The notes: generated by a model from the letters alone, not told the origin. A stretch of 64,000 nt of DNA from Pyrenophora tritici-repentis (GCF_003171515.1 NC_089397.1:1550001-1614000), one strand, 5' to 3'; shown: positions 31,810 through 41,398, numbered from the stretch's first letter. Made by a program: numbers and translations.

Positions 31810-34436
31810 TCAGGCTCGATGCCAGGCAGTGCGGCGAGGACGGCGTACCGTTCAGAGATGTTGTCTTCCTCGCTAAGTTGATACAGCATTTGCGCGACTG
31901 CGGGGATAGAGTCAGGAAGGGTGCGCTGTGTGATGAGATTTGCGAGGTAGACTGCATGGCGAGAACCTCCATCCTTGGCGATGTTGATGGTGCAGACGCG
32001 CGCTTCAGGATCGACTTGGTCAGGCTTGATGACTACCTGGAGTTGATGCCGACGGCGGATGTCGTCGGGTGACTCGGGTAGGTCGCCAGGACGCCTTGTC
32101 AAAGCGTCTGGCTTCGTGCCCTGCTTGCCTGGCCTGTACTTGATAATGAAGTTGAACTCTGCCATGAATTCCGCCCAACGGGCTTGGCGTCTGTTGAGGC
32201 GCTTTGTGGTCATAAAGGTCTGAAGGGCTTGATGGTCAGACAACACCATAATAGGATCATCAGTACCAGACAGCTCAAAGCGCCATTGCTCAAAGGCGTT
32301 GACAATAGCTAGGAGTTCCTTGTCGTATATCTCATAATTGCATTCCGCAGGGTTCATCTTGTGCGATAGGAAAGCAACTGGGCGGAGGACTCCTGTCGCG
32401 TCCTTCTGAGAGAGGATAGCTGCAGTAACGAAATCTGAGGCATCGGTTTCCAACCAAGTCTCTAGGTCAGGATCGAAGTGTGCAAGGACTCCTGCAGTCT
32501 TAAAGGCGTCCTTAAGTCGATGGAAAGCTTGTATAGCTTTGCTATCAGCGATGAGCGGGAACTGATGTCTCTGGTCCTTGCCTTCGCCATCCTTGCGCGT
32601 GAGTTCTGTCAAGGCTTTTGCGATGTAGGAGAAGCCTTTGATGAAGCGACGGTAGAAGTTGGCGAAACCAAGGAAAGACTGGACGTCTTTGACTGAGCGC
32701 GGTATTTGCCAGTCTAGTATAGTGGAGACCTTTTTTGGATCCATTTCGATGCCCTCTGTAGTGAGGATGAGGCCTAGGTACTTCACTTTCTTGACCTTGA
32801 ATTTGCACTTCGTGGGATCAAGATGGAGGCCAGCGTCGCGTATCTTAGAGAGGACCTTGATGACGTCGGCTTCATGAACTGACTCGTCATCGTCGCAGGT
32901 GTATATAAGGACGTCGTCGAGGTAAGCTGTACAGATATCGTCAAGGTACTCGCGGAGTGTCTCATTGATAAAGGTCTGGAAAGTGCCAGGCGCATTGCAG
33001 AGGCCGAAGGGCATGACAACGTATTCGTATAGCCCATACCGAGTGAGAAAGGCTGTCTTTTCTTCATCGCCTTCTTTGATCCGAACAGTGTTGAATGCAG
33101 CCACAACGTCGACAATCGTCATCCATCGTACCTTGGCCATGCGGGCCAGCGTTTCCTTGATGGAGGGTGGAGCGTTGCGGTTCTTCTTGGTGATGGCGTT
33201 GAGCTGACGGTAGTCAACGCAGATGCGAAGTCCGCCACCTGGTTTCTTGACAACTAAGACAGGTGACGCGTACGGAGATGTGGACGGTCGGATGAATCCG
33301 CGTCCGAGCATGTCGTCGATGTAGGCCTTGATGGCCCTGGTCTCCGTTCGTGTGAGCCCATAGATCTTAGGCTTGTGAATGCGTCCGTCGGTGTCAATCT
33401 CATGGTCAACGCCTTCGCGATGAGGTGCCAACTTCCCTGCTTGTATAGGACTGAACAAGTCTGGCATCTTGCTGTACAACCAGTCTGGCACCAGTTTGCG
33501 GATCTCCGCTTCCGTCATATGTGGACTCTCCATCTTGTTCATATAGTGGTCGTAGTCCTCTTGTGTGACGGCGGCGAGGCGGGCGATGTTGCGTTTGAAG
33601 GAGTCTAAATCGCAATCGTTATTGTCGTCTGGAGGGTCAGCAAGCTTCTCCCAGTCTTGTGGTTCGACCCAGATGGCTTCGTCTGGGTTGTGCGCAGCCA
33701 TGAGGTAGGCGGCCTTGGCGGTGATAATGCAGATCTCGCCCACGGGCGTGGTTTGCCGAGATTCTGAAAGTGATGGAGTCTTGCCGTCGCCGTATACTGT
33801 CTCAGGGAGACCGTGGTCGAGACAACATGAAGTACAATGTGAAGAAGAGAACTTCATGCTCCGCGGTGAGAAGGTGAGACCGGGGTCGTGGTCTTCCAGC
33901 CAAGTCATACCAAGGATAAGATCAAAGTCTCCTACGTCAGCGACGAAGCACACGACTGGTGATAAGTGGCTGCCGTGTTTGACTTGGATTTCCACGGCTT
34001 CATTCAATGTATCAACAACCTTCCCATCCGCGAGAGAAAGCTGGATAGGTGAAGAGGTAGACATTATGGGCAGGCCCATGGCTTTAGCCCATCGCCTGTT
34101 CACAAAGGAAGCGCTAGCACCTGTGTCGATAAGAGTAGTTGTCTTTTTCCATTCCTTAGAAGAAGTGAGGGTGTAGGAGTCGTAACGTAGTTGTTTAGTA
34201 GATCGAAGATGGCCCTTAACGGCGATCGCAGAGATGTAGTGGTCTTGGACGTCTTGTGAGTTGTCCTGATCTCCGACTTCTGGAGATAGTATCCTGGCGG
34301 CAGCGACCTTGAGACGGTTATGGTTTTCTCGCGTCTCGCGGTTCTGTTGTATGTCCTTGCGCCAGTCTAGCTCCTGAATGCGACTGTTATCAGGAGCGTC
34401 TAGTTTTCCGAAACTGGCTCGCCCATGTCGTCCAAC
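31638..34436 (-). CDS. Ty3 pol: retropepsin, reverse transcriptase, RNase H
   Basis: The frame is open from 34436, overlapping the gag stop (34400-34402) in the -1 frame, which fits -1 frameshift expression. First comes a retropepsin active site, TLIDTGASASFVNRRW (about 34113-34135), and LILGMTWLEDHDP. RT follows, with RICVDYRQLNAITKKN, MPFGLCNAPGTFQTF and the catalytic TAYLDDVLIYTCDDDE, then KCKFKVKKVKYLGLILTTEG. RNase H has WLETDASDFVTAAILS, then NYEIYDKELLAIVNAFEQWR and VLSDHQALQTF. All signature residues are present, so this part appears catalytically competent. Confidence 0.93.
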   Translation of the reverse strand, partial: VGRHGRASFGKLDAPDNSRIQELDWRKDIQQNRETRENHNRLKVAAARILSPEVGDQDNSQDVQDHYISAIAVKGHLRSTKQLRYDSYTLTSSKEWKKTTTLIDTGASASFVNRRWAKAMGLPIMSTSSPIQLSLADGKVVDTLNEAVEIQVKHGSHLSPVVCFVADVGDFDLILGMTWLEDHDPGLTFSPRSMKFSSSHCTSCCLDHGLPETVYGDGKTPSLSESRQTTPVGEICIITAKAAYLMAAHNPDEAIWVEPQDWEKLADPPDDNNDCDLDSFKRNIARLAAVTQEDYDHYMNKMESPHMTEAEIRKLVPDWLYSKMPDLFSPIQAGKLAPHREGVDHEIDTDGRIHKPKIYGLTRTETRAIKAYIDDMLGRGFIRPSTSPYASPVLVVKKPGGGLRICVDYRQLNAITKKNRNAPPSIKETLARMAKVRWMTIVDVVAAFNTVRIKEGDEEKTAFLTRYGLYEYVVMPFGLCNAPGTFQTFINETLREYLDDICTAYLDDVLIYTCDDDESVHEADVIKVLSKIRDAGLHLDPTKCKFKVKKVKYLGLILTTEGIEMDPKKVSTILDWQIPRSVKDVQSFLGFANFYRRFIKGFSYIAKALTELTRKDGEGKDQRHQFPLIADSKAIQAFHRLKDAFKTAGVLAHFDPDLETWLETDASDFVTAAILSQKDATGVLRPVAFLSHKMNPAECNYEIYDKELLAIVNAFEQWRFELSGTDDPIMVLSDHQALQTFMTTKRLNRRQARWAEFMAEFNFIIKYRPGKQGTKPDALTRRPGDLPESPDDIRRRHQLQVVIKPDQVDPEARVCTINIAKDGGSRHAVYLANLITQRTLPDSIPAVAQMLYQLSEEDNISERYAVLAALPGIEPEGEKTASPMTSRAKDRSVQPITLQSRLLQRQSPQLVRPRYQTRRPPQLMCPRHRTTS

Positions 34437-34909
34437 TCAGGCTCCTCTTCAGTGGAAGCATTAGAGTCGTCGTCTTCGGCGTCGAAGTCCGCTCCCATAG
34501 CATAGAGATGCATACTACTAAGCTTAGGCTTGATTTGGTCCCAGTCTAAGATTGCGCAACCCTTCTTATCGCGCGCCTGGTGACCAGTCTCGCCACAACG
34601 GAAGCAGACCTTAGCCTTAGCCATTGCGTCCTTCTGCCACTCTGTGCGCGTCGTAGTAGCTTCGCGATGTTGTCCTCGGCCAGAGCGAGCCTTTCGTGCA
34701 GGATTACGATCATTTGGGGAGCGCGTGCGCGGCTTGGTGCGAGGTTTGTCAGCAGCGGTCTTGCCTTGATTAATCTGTTTCTGTGTTAGATCAGACTTGC
34801 GGGCGGCGTCAAGGAACTTGACAAGAGCATTCTCTTGCTCATCGTCAAAGGCGTGTGAGGCGGCGGCGGCGAGGCCAGGTCGCAGGAAAGCGCGAGCGTA
34901 GCCAATCAT
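34400..34909 (-). CDS. Ty3 gag C-terminal part with CCHC zinc knuckle
   Basis: A frame of 169 codons beginning MIGYARAFLRPGLAAAASHA. It has a basic stretch (KPRTKPRTRSPNDRNPARKA) and one knuckle, CFRCGETGHQARDKKGC, slightly longer in its last spacing than canonical CX2CX4HX4C. It ends acidic (EEEPELDDMGEPVSEN). Its ATG overlaps the stop of the upstream gag ORF as ATGA, in the -1 frame. Either the two are one gag split by a deletion or the second is made by termination-reinitiation. Confidence 0.85.
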   Translation of the reverse strand: MIGYARAFLRPGLAAAASHAFDDEQENALVKFLDAARKSDLTQKQINQGKTAADKPRTKPRTRSPNDRNPARKARSGRGQHREATTTRTEWQKDAMAKAKVCFRCGETGHQARDKKGCAILDWDQIKPKLSSMHLYAMGADFDAEDDDSNASTEEEPELDDMGEPVSEN

Positions 34910-36093
34910 GGCGCTGGATCATATCGCTGAAGGCGCGCAACAACGTCATTGTACTCACGCTGTTGCTGAGTTAGAGAGGTCTCTAGCTTGCGGGTATTCT
35001 CAGTAGCTTGGACAAGTTGTTCTTCAAGTGCGCAGTTCTGGGCGACCACATCTTCGTAGTCGGCGTCGCGTTCTGCGCGCTGCTGGTGATAGCGGTCTGC
35101 GCGGGCGCGCTCTTCCTGGTGCTTCCTGAAGAACTCCTCGTACAGGCCGTGGAACTTAATGGACTGCGCTTCTTCGTGTTTCCAGTCCTCATACCAGTCT
35201 TGGTGAGTAGGGTTAGTGCAACCGGCGGTCTTGGAGGATGAAGGACGATAAAAGCGCTCGACCTCTAGCTTAAGCTCATTACGCTCTCGGTTGGTGTGTT
35301 CCAACTCAGCATTAGTAGTCTCAATAGTCTCAGTCAGCTTTGAGACTTCCTTCTCGTACCAGCTAAGCTTAGCTTCAGCCTTAGTGATGCGAAGGCGTAA
35401 GCGGTTAACAGCGGCTTCGTGAGCTTCCTTGGTTATTGCATCGATGTTCGCGTCCAGGATAGGAGCGCAAGCAGCGGCGAACTTCATGAGCTCAATAGCT
35501 AGAGAGCGCAGGAACGCGGTGTTTGAAGTGGCTAGCTCCAATAAGTCGTCGTCAGTGCAGACGGGGACTTGGAATTCTTCCAGGGGAGATTCTCGGCCTA
35601 GGTACAGCTCAAATTCATCCTCAGTCTCGTTTTGTACAATAGTGATGAACGTGAACTCAGAGTGAGTAATCTTGGCAGACAAGACGTTCTTGTTTCTGAG
35701 GGATTGGAGTCGACAACTGCCAACTATAACATCGTAGATGTCGGCAGGGTCGTGTGGTACCATTGTGGGCTCTTGGCTGTCTCCTTCTGTAACTGGAAGT
35801 GCGGGGTAGCCGAAGGTGCTTCGACGGCCTGGTTCGGATCGACGAACAGGCTCATGCTTAGGAGCGGGGCCTTGGCTAATAGTTTGTTGGGTGTCGGATG
35901 CAGTATCCTTAGGTCGCTCGCGGCTGGAGTCTTGGCTGCGGGGGGTCGCGGGCGCTTTGTCTTTGCGCTTCTTGCGGCCAATAGGGAAGTCAGTCACGCT
36001 GGGCTGTGGAGGAGGCTGCATGTCTCTAGATCGGCGGGGGTGGCGGCCGCCGGTAGAGACGTTGTCGCTAATGGCGTTGATAGTTCTAAACAT
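34906..36093 (-). CDS. Ty3 gag N-terminal ORF (coiled coil)
   Basis: 395 codons. The N-terminal 110 residues are disordered and rich in Arg, Pro and Ser. Residues about 235-280 and 315-390 are strong coiled coils (KAEAKLSWYEKEVSKLTETI; RADRYHQQRAERDADYEDVV). No canonical capsid motif was recognised by eye. It is the first ORF after the 5' LTR and stops at 34906-34908. Confidence 0.85.
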   Translation of the reverse strand: MFRTINAISDNVSTGGRHPRRSRDMQPPPQPSVTDFPIGRKKRKDKAPATPRSQDSSRERPKDTASDTQQTISQGPAPKHEPVRRSEPGRRSTFGYPALPVTEGDSQEPTMVPHDPADIYDVIVGSCRLQSLRNKNVLSAKITHSEFTFITIVQNETEDEFELYLGRESPLEEFQVPVCTDDDLLELATSNTAFLRSLAIELMKFAAACAPILDANIDAITKEAHEAAVNRLRLRITKAEAKLSWYEKEVSKLTETIETTNAELEHTNRERNELKLEVERFYRPSSSKTAGCTNPTHQDWYEDWKHEEAQSIKFHGLYEEFFRKHQEERARADRYHQQRAERDADYEDVVAQNCALEEQLVQATENTRKLETSLTQQQREYNDVVARLQRYDPAP

Positions 36094-36639
36094 TTAAGGT
36101 GTTGGGTGTGGTTAATGTAGGTGGAGAAAGAGAGTGGTTATGATTGTGAGAGAGTGCGTCAAATGTGGGCGGGGAGCACAGCTGATTATTTGCTGTCACA
36201 CTCCTGACTCCTTGCTCGAAGTAAAGCGGTGAGCCAAACCGTCTACCAGTCACCAAGGTGATGCGATACCGTCGCAATCGTTCCAGTGCAATCGCGATAC
36301 TCTCAATCGCGACGCGGTACTGGCAACGTCCTTCGATGATGGGCTTCTAGCACAACACGCCTTCCGCTGTCAGCACAATAGCTTGTATCGCGCGCGTACG
36401 AGGGCCAATGACAATTGAGTTCCACTCCGCAGTCGTATAACAGAGCCTCAAAGTCCCAGTTGGCGGCGCGCGAGCTATCCTGATGCGGGTCTGTGACCGA
36501 AGATGGGGGACGAGTTGTCGCCTTCTCAGCCGCGGGGTTGCGGGGTTGCTGTCACGAGCAATACTGATTGCGCGCTGAGTTCTTCGGTGCGGTCACTTTC
36601 CGCGCGTGTCCTAGGTACCGTATGGTAGACGCAATATAG

Positions 36640-36810
36640 TGTGAGGGACGTCAATAGTTGAGATGACCGTATCTGTATTAAGTACTAAGTGAGATATTGC
36701 GTGCAGGTTCGAAGACCTGCGCGGGTCGAACTTTGGTGTTCGGCTGTGGCCTTCGCTTAAGGCGCACGGGCCACCTCGCTTACTAGAGGTCGCGGGTTTG
36801 ATCCATGACA
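36640..36810 (-). repeat. 5' LTR of the Ty3 element (171 bp)
   Basis: Identical by eye to the 3' LTR at 29405-29575. Downstream flank GTAAC matches the upstream flank of the element. Confidence 0.95.
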
Positions 36811-37027
36811 GTAACATCATAGATAAGTTAAGACTTCTGTTTTCTTAGAAGCGTGTAGCGTTCAAGCGTTTAGATTTGGTTCTCTCCGTCAAATGTAATG
36901 TGTTCCGTCTTATTCCGAATTAGACGTTGCCTAATGAAGTAATCTTTGAATCCGTTGATTGCGGTAGAGTATGTTCACCATACCAACTTATTCAATGACG
37001 GCATCTAACTCTTTTACATGTTACCGC

Positions 37028-37198
37028 TGTCATGGATCAAACCCGCGACCTCTAGTAAGCGAGGTGGCCCGTGCGCCTTAAGCGAAGGCCACAGCCGAAC
37101 ACCAAAGTTCGACCCGCGCAGGTCTTCGAACCTGCACGCAATATCTCACTTAGTACTTAATACAGATACGGTCATCTCAACTATTGACGTCCCTCACA
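37028..37198 (+). mobile_element. Solo LTR of the same Ty3 family, inverted
   Basis: 171 bp, the reverse complement of the LTRs at 29405 and 36640, identical by eye. Flanked by ACCGC on both sides (37023-37027 and 37199-37203), so it is an independent insertion that later lost its interior by LTR recombination. Confidence 0.95.
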
Positions 37199-37369
37199 AC
37201 CGCATAAGGTTTTCTGTAGGCGTAGGTAATAGTAGTTTGTTATTCCCCTATAGTTGGCAGTGAGGGTGAATGTTATTGCTCCGTTAGCACGTGTACTATT
37301 TTGTTCTATCATGTGAGTTTTCTATCTTGATATAAAAATAACAGTGATGATTGCTGTATACGTTCAGTT

Positions 37370-37821
37370 TGTTACGAACCTAAGGAGAGGACACAGTGCA
37401 AGATATGAAGGGCAGAAGGATGGAGACCTTGTCGGAATCCCTTCTCAGACAAAGGCGTACAAAGGTGTACAAGGACCAATGACGTAAGCCTGCCCCGCAT
37501 CCCACAAAGCTTGGCGGAACGCCACCATGGGACATGTCACGTGTGTCCCAAGGAATCCCACGATGTACCACGAGGTCCCACGCATGGGACAGTGTAGGAC
37601 AACGTAGGACGTATAGGACATAGGACATTCGTTAGTATATAACAATAGGCAATGAGCCCTTACGGTTCATTGTGTTCAACTTCGAAATCTAAGGATTAGT
37701 ACTTGATTCTCAACTCCCCGTATATTACATCGATCTACCAATCGTGCTATACACCCTCGTGTCCATCGCATCACTCTATCCCCGAGAACCAACCCAAGAT
37801 CATCTTCGGACGACCTTCACA
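37370..37821 (+). mobile_element. Solo LTR of a second retrotransposon family (452 bp)
   Basis: Begins TGTTACGAAC and ends CCTTCACA, with TGT/ACA terminal inversion, and is flanked by CAGTT (37365-37369 and 37822-37826). A TATA-like GTATATAAC lies at about 37635, preceded by a cluster of GTAGGAC/ATAGGAC words (about 37590-37625), which suggests plus orientation with U3 on the left. No coding sequence. Family (copia or gypsy) cannot be told from a LTR alone. Confidence 0.85.
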
Positions 37822-37859
37822 CAGTTGCTCTCTTTTCCTCGGGTAAATAGGCTGTTGAC

Positions 37860-38017
37860 CAGAGATGTCAACAAGCAAGTCAAGCTGGCTTGATTCTTAT
37901 CGATTGCAGATCACAGACCATTCTCTGGGACGTGCCACTGTGCACGAGCCTCTATATTGTCTGTGATCTGCAATCGATAAGAATCAAGCCAGCTTGACTT
38001 GCTTGTTGACATCTCTG
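37860..38017. mobile_element. hAT-type MITE, copy 2 (158 bp)
   Basis: Same sequence as copy 1 at 29181-29338, by eye without differences. Flanked by the 8-bp duplication CTGTTGAC (37852-37859 and 38018-38025). It lies 38 bp after the second-family solo LTR. Confidence 0.95.
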
Positions 38018-38700
38018 CTGTTGACTTTCACCTGAAGTGCTACTCTTCAACTACGTAATACTAAGGAACCCTCGATTGCTGTTAGTACATTCATTTGATA
38101 ATGATCTTTGAAAATCGGGCGCCGCTGTCAAATTCGGGAGCTCTCCCTGCCGCCGTTGATTACTGCTAGTTCTTGTCACGCAACGGGAGCTGTTGGGAGA
38201 ATCTGAATATGCTACTAAATTAGGCAACATCCCACATCTGTTGATTGCGGTAAAGCTCCTTACTCAACAAGAGTGTCACATGAAGTTGGTAATACTACTG
38301 AAATTGGAGACCTTTGAATATCCATTGATTGTGGTAGGTCCTCTTACGCATTGCGATACATTGTGGTAACATAACCCAATCGGGCAATTATGGATGTCTA
38401 TAGATTTCTGCAGTAGGAAGTAGAAAGTATAAACTGCTACAACTTCCTACCGGTCCTAACAATAATACGCATTACCAGATCGGGTAGTTTTGAATCTCTG
38501 TAGATCTTAGTAGGAGGAACTACTACAAATATTCCGGCTGGTATTAACAACAATGCCTATCTAGGTAACCTTGATATCCATCGATTGCTGTTCTTCTATG
38601 TTCACTCACAGCATGAATTGATGACGTCATTACTCAGAGCCGCGCTAGTGACCAAGATAAGACTAGCTTCCTCGTGACAGCGCGATCCTGGGCCATCGCG

Positions 38701-38771
38701 TGCCATCGTGTGGCAAGAACGCCTTTCATCTGAGGGGCCATTGCGCACCTTACTGTGACCACACGATGGCA
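38701..38771. repeat. 13-bp inverted repeat ending on the FAN1 start codon
   Basis: TGCCATCGTGTGG (38701-38713) and CCACACGATGGCA (38759-38771) are perfect complements 45 bp apart. The second arm contains the FAN1 ATG at 38766, so a transcript covering both could fold over its start codon. Confidence 0.8.
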
Positions 38772-41398
38772 CTCAACCCCAAGAGCCCGTCAGTACACAA
38801 TCAAATGATCATGCGGTTTATAAAGCACCCAAAATCCACAAACTTCGATGGCGACGAAGATCGGCCGGTCAAACGTCAAAAGACGGCCAACAGTCCCAAG
38901 AAAGCGCCGCCTACACCACGGAGGACTATCAAGCACGAAACACTTGATTCTGATGATGAAAATGAGGGCACAGTGTTCAAGGAAGAGGCGAAGGAGCATA
39001 AGACAGACCTAGAGAGTGCCCTGCCAGAAGTAAAGAGTGGTGATGACGCCATTGAGGAATATGAGGCTTTCAAGGCATCACAGGAAGAACAGACTGAAGG
39101 AGCAGACGAACGCTTGGAAAAACGAACCTGGGTGCGAGGAAAGAGTTCACTATATGTTGACGCGTTCAATCTGGCATTGGACACTGTCTTGGATGAGGAA
39201 AGCCATCTGTTTGATGAAGCTGAGACGGAAGTCTTTCGAATATGGAGGGATCTGGACTATGAAGCGCAGTACCTGTAAGTCAATATACATAGTGTTTGGG
39301 TGCTAGATCACTAATTACAGCCTGTAATACTAGATACGTACGCCTATTCCTACGCAAGACATCGGCATGGCACCGCATTAAGAACCTAGGCTATCATAGC
39401 GATATATCAGACCTCCAAGCTGCAGCTGAAAAATTGCAACGATCCTACGATTTACCAGCGCCATCCTCCAAAGTCGAGACACATCCAGGCGAGCAGGATG
39501 CACCGGCAGGGACGACGATGGGCGCGTCTTTCACCTTCGCCGACCGGTCAGAGGAGGAGATAACCACACTTGAGCAGGCTTCCTCGCTTCTCAAGCTTGA
39601 CGAGCTCAAAGCTCTTGCAAAGGATGCCAAGGTCAAAGGGAAAAATAAAGGAGAACTTCTGAAAGCACTGCGACGCACAAGCAAGAAGCAAACAGGCCTA
39701 AGCTACTTTGGACTAAAACGTTCTGACTCCGAGATGTCGAGAGACTCCTCTACGTCTAGGTCTCGGCCAGAAACACCAGATACGGAAGTAGAGCCTGGGG
39801 GTGATCTCTCGGACGATACCAACCGTGATGCGCATTTTACGCGCAGGATCCTGCAAGAGACAGGATCTTGTATTCGACTCTCATTGACTACCCTGAAGCT
39901 TTTCGAGCGTGTTCATCTTGTGTTTTATCGCTCCACTGAGTGGACTGAGAAGTCATTGACCACTATCATTCTAGCAAAGATAGCACGTTGGAACTTCCCA
40001 GAGTACATTGTTTCTCGGTCCACAAACATATTTGCTTCCCGTTCGTTGCTTCTGGAGTACGAGGCATCTATACGTACCCAACATCGGATAGACGATATCC
40101 TGGAGTTTAACGGAAGGTCCACGGAAAAGGATTTCCAGGAAATCATAGACACGTTCGAAGAAATATATCCACGCTGGCAAGTGCTCGTTCGGGAAGAGCA
40201 ACGTAAGGAAGAAAGCGTATATCACAGCGGCGAAGGCTCGTACTTACGACGTCTATCGCCAGCATGGGTATATACGCGCATTATTCATAAGGCGCTTGAT
40301 GTACTCAGACGCCAAAAAGAGCACAAGCGTGAGCACAAACTCTTGATGGAACTGCTAGATCAGAGACTTTTCCACCATTCGCGGAGAGGTGCGTGGTATC
40401 AACGTAAAGCGTTGCTTGAGGAGCATTATATGGCTGCGCTCACTGAAGCTGGGAGTAGAAGCGTGGAAAAACAGAAAAGCCACTGGAAGAACATCGCTTT
40501 ACAGACTTGTGAACTTGGCTTACAAGATAATCTTGTGCATATCATTCACCACTATGATCTCCAAAAGCGTATCACAAAACTTGAAAAGTCCCTCAAGTTC
40601 GTCAAACGATTACAGCATGACTTCTCACACGTCCGGTTGGCGAAGCCGATTGAAGTCACTATGGAAGGAATCCGTATTGAGCGCGAAAGGCCATCGATAT
40701 CTCGAAGGAATAGCTCACCACATCCTGGCAGACGTGGTGGTAAGACGATTTGGATAGATCCTCGCGAGGATGGCGAGTGCTCGGTGGAGGCGATGTGTTT
40801 GTCACAATACCGTGACCAGGGTTGGAAAGGCTACCACAGCGAAGGTGGCATCATCCGCACGCTCTTCGCATACCTTTTTTACGACGTCTTATTTACATAC
40901 ATACCCAACGTGTTTCAAACGCCGTATCAAACATGTCCGCTAGATTTGCATACCGACGCCTTCTACCCTTCGCGTATATCCGAGATCAATGCACGACTGA
41001 ACGAGATATCAAACGGCGACGCGCCATCAATCATACAGAGAGTTTACGATGCCCATCACGAGCGCCGAACATGTATCATAGGTCTCGATTGGACATACGG
41101 TGTCTCCGATTTAGTCGAGATTGCCCATTGCTTCGATGGTGACGCACTCGCAACAGTATGTAAGGTCATGGCCCAAGAATATGGGCAGCGAGGTGGCGGT
41201 GTACCTGATTTGTTTCTTTGGAAACTGCCGGAGGAGGAAGGTAAGAAGGGCGAAGTCAAGTTCGCAGAGGTGAAGAGTGAGAATGATCGCTTGAGTGACA
41301 CACAAAGAATGTGGATTCACGTACTTTCTGGTGCAGGAGTGAGAGTCGAACTCTGTGCTGCCGTTGCAAAAGAGGTAAAGGTTGTTTCAAGTGTGTGA
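38766..41398 (+). CDS. FAN1: Fanconi-associated nuclease 1 homologue (VRR-NUC)
   Basis: Two exons, 38766-39274 and 39334-41398 (59-nt intron), about 857 residues. The N-terminal 115 are disordered with a basic KRQKTANSPKK stretch that could be a nuclear signal. A SAP DNA-binding motif (ASSLLKLDELKALAKDAKVK, then GKNKGELLKALRRT) is at about 252-285. A TPR-like helical region follows (EHKREHKLLMELLDQRLFHH). The C-terminal VRR-NUC PD-(D/E)XK nuclease has GGGVPDLFLW (about 790-799) and FAEVKSENDRLSDTQRMWIH (about 813-832), with the D and E-x-K residues intact. No UBZ zinc finger, as usual in fungi. FAN1 is a 5' flap endonuclease and 5' exonuclease in interstrand crosslink repair. It lies directly after the repeat island. 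Confidence 0.94.

Larger units (their letters stand above)
29405..36810 (-). mobile_element. Ty3/gypsy LTR retrotransposon with chromodomain (7406 bp), young insertion
   Basis: Two 171-bp direct LTRs (29405-29575 and 36640-36810) are identical by eye and flanked by the 5-bp duplication GTAAC (29400-29404 and 36811-36815). Coding order on the minus strand is gag, zinc knuckle, protease, RT, RNase H, integrase, chromodomain, which is the chromovirus branch of Ty3/gypsy. A G-run (minus strand GGGGGGGTAG, 29576-29585) directly before the 3' LTR fits a polypurine tract. The sequence after the 5' LTR (CTATATTGCGTCTACC) does not start with TGG, so it is not an ordinary tRNA 3'-end primer site. The frame changes three or four times within the coding region. 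No RIP-type decay is seen, in contrast to the pogo element at 1-1950. Confidence 0.95.
36951..38600 (+). repeat. Decayed minisatellite, about 75-98 bp period, interrupted by three TE insertions
   Basis: A motif near TCCRTTGATTGCGGTAG recurs at about 36951, 38070, 38151, 38238, 38321, 38396, 38494 and 38577. Around it are related words (CAATCGGGCAA, AAATTAGGCAAC, CTCCTTACTCAAC, GGTAACAT). Copies differ by many substitutions, so the array is old. Two solo LTRs and MITE copy 2 lie between the first and second copies. No ORF. Confidence 0.65.

Noticed and set aside
38060..38600. CRISPR array
   Set aside because: Eukaryotic sequence, units degenerate and without constant repeats separated by unique spacers.
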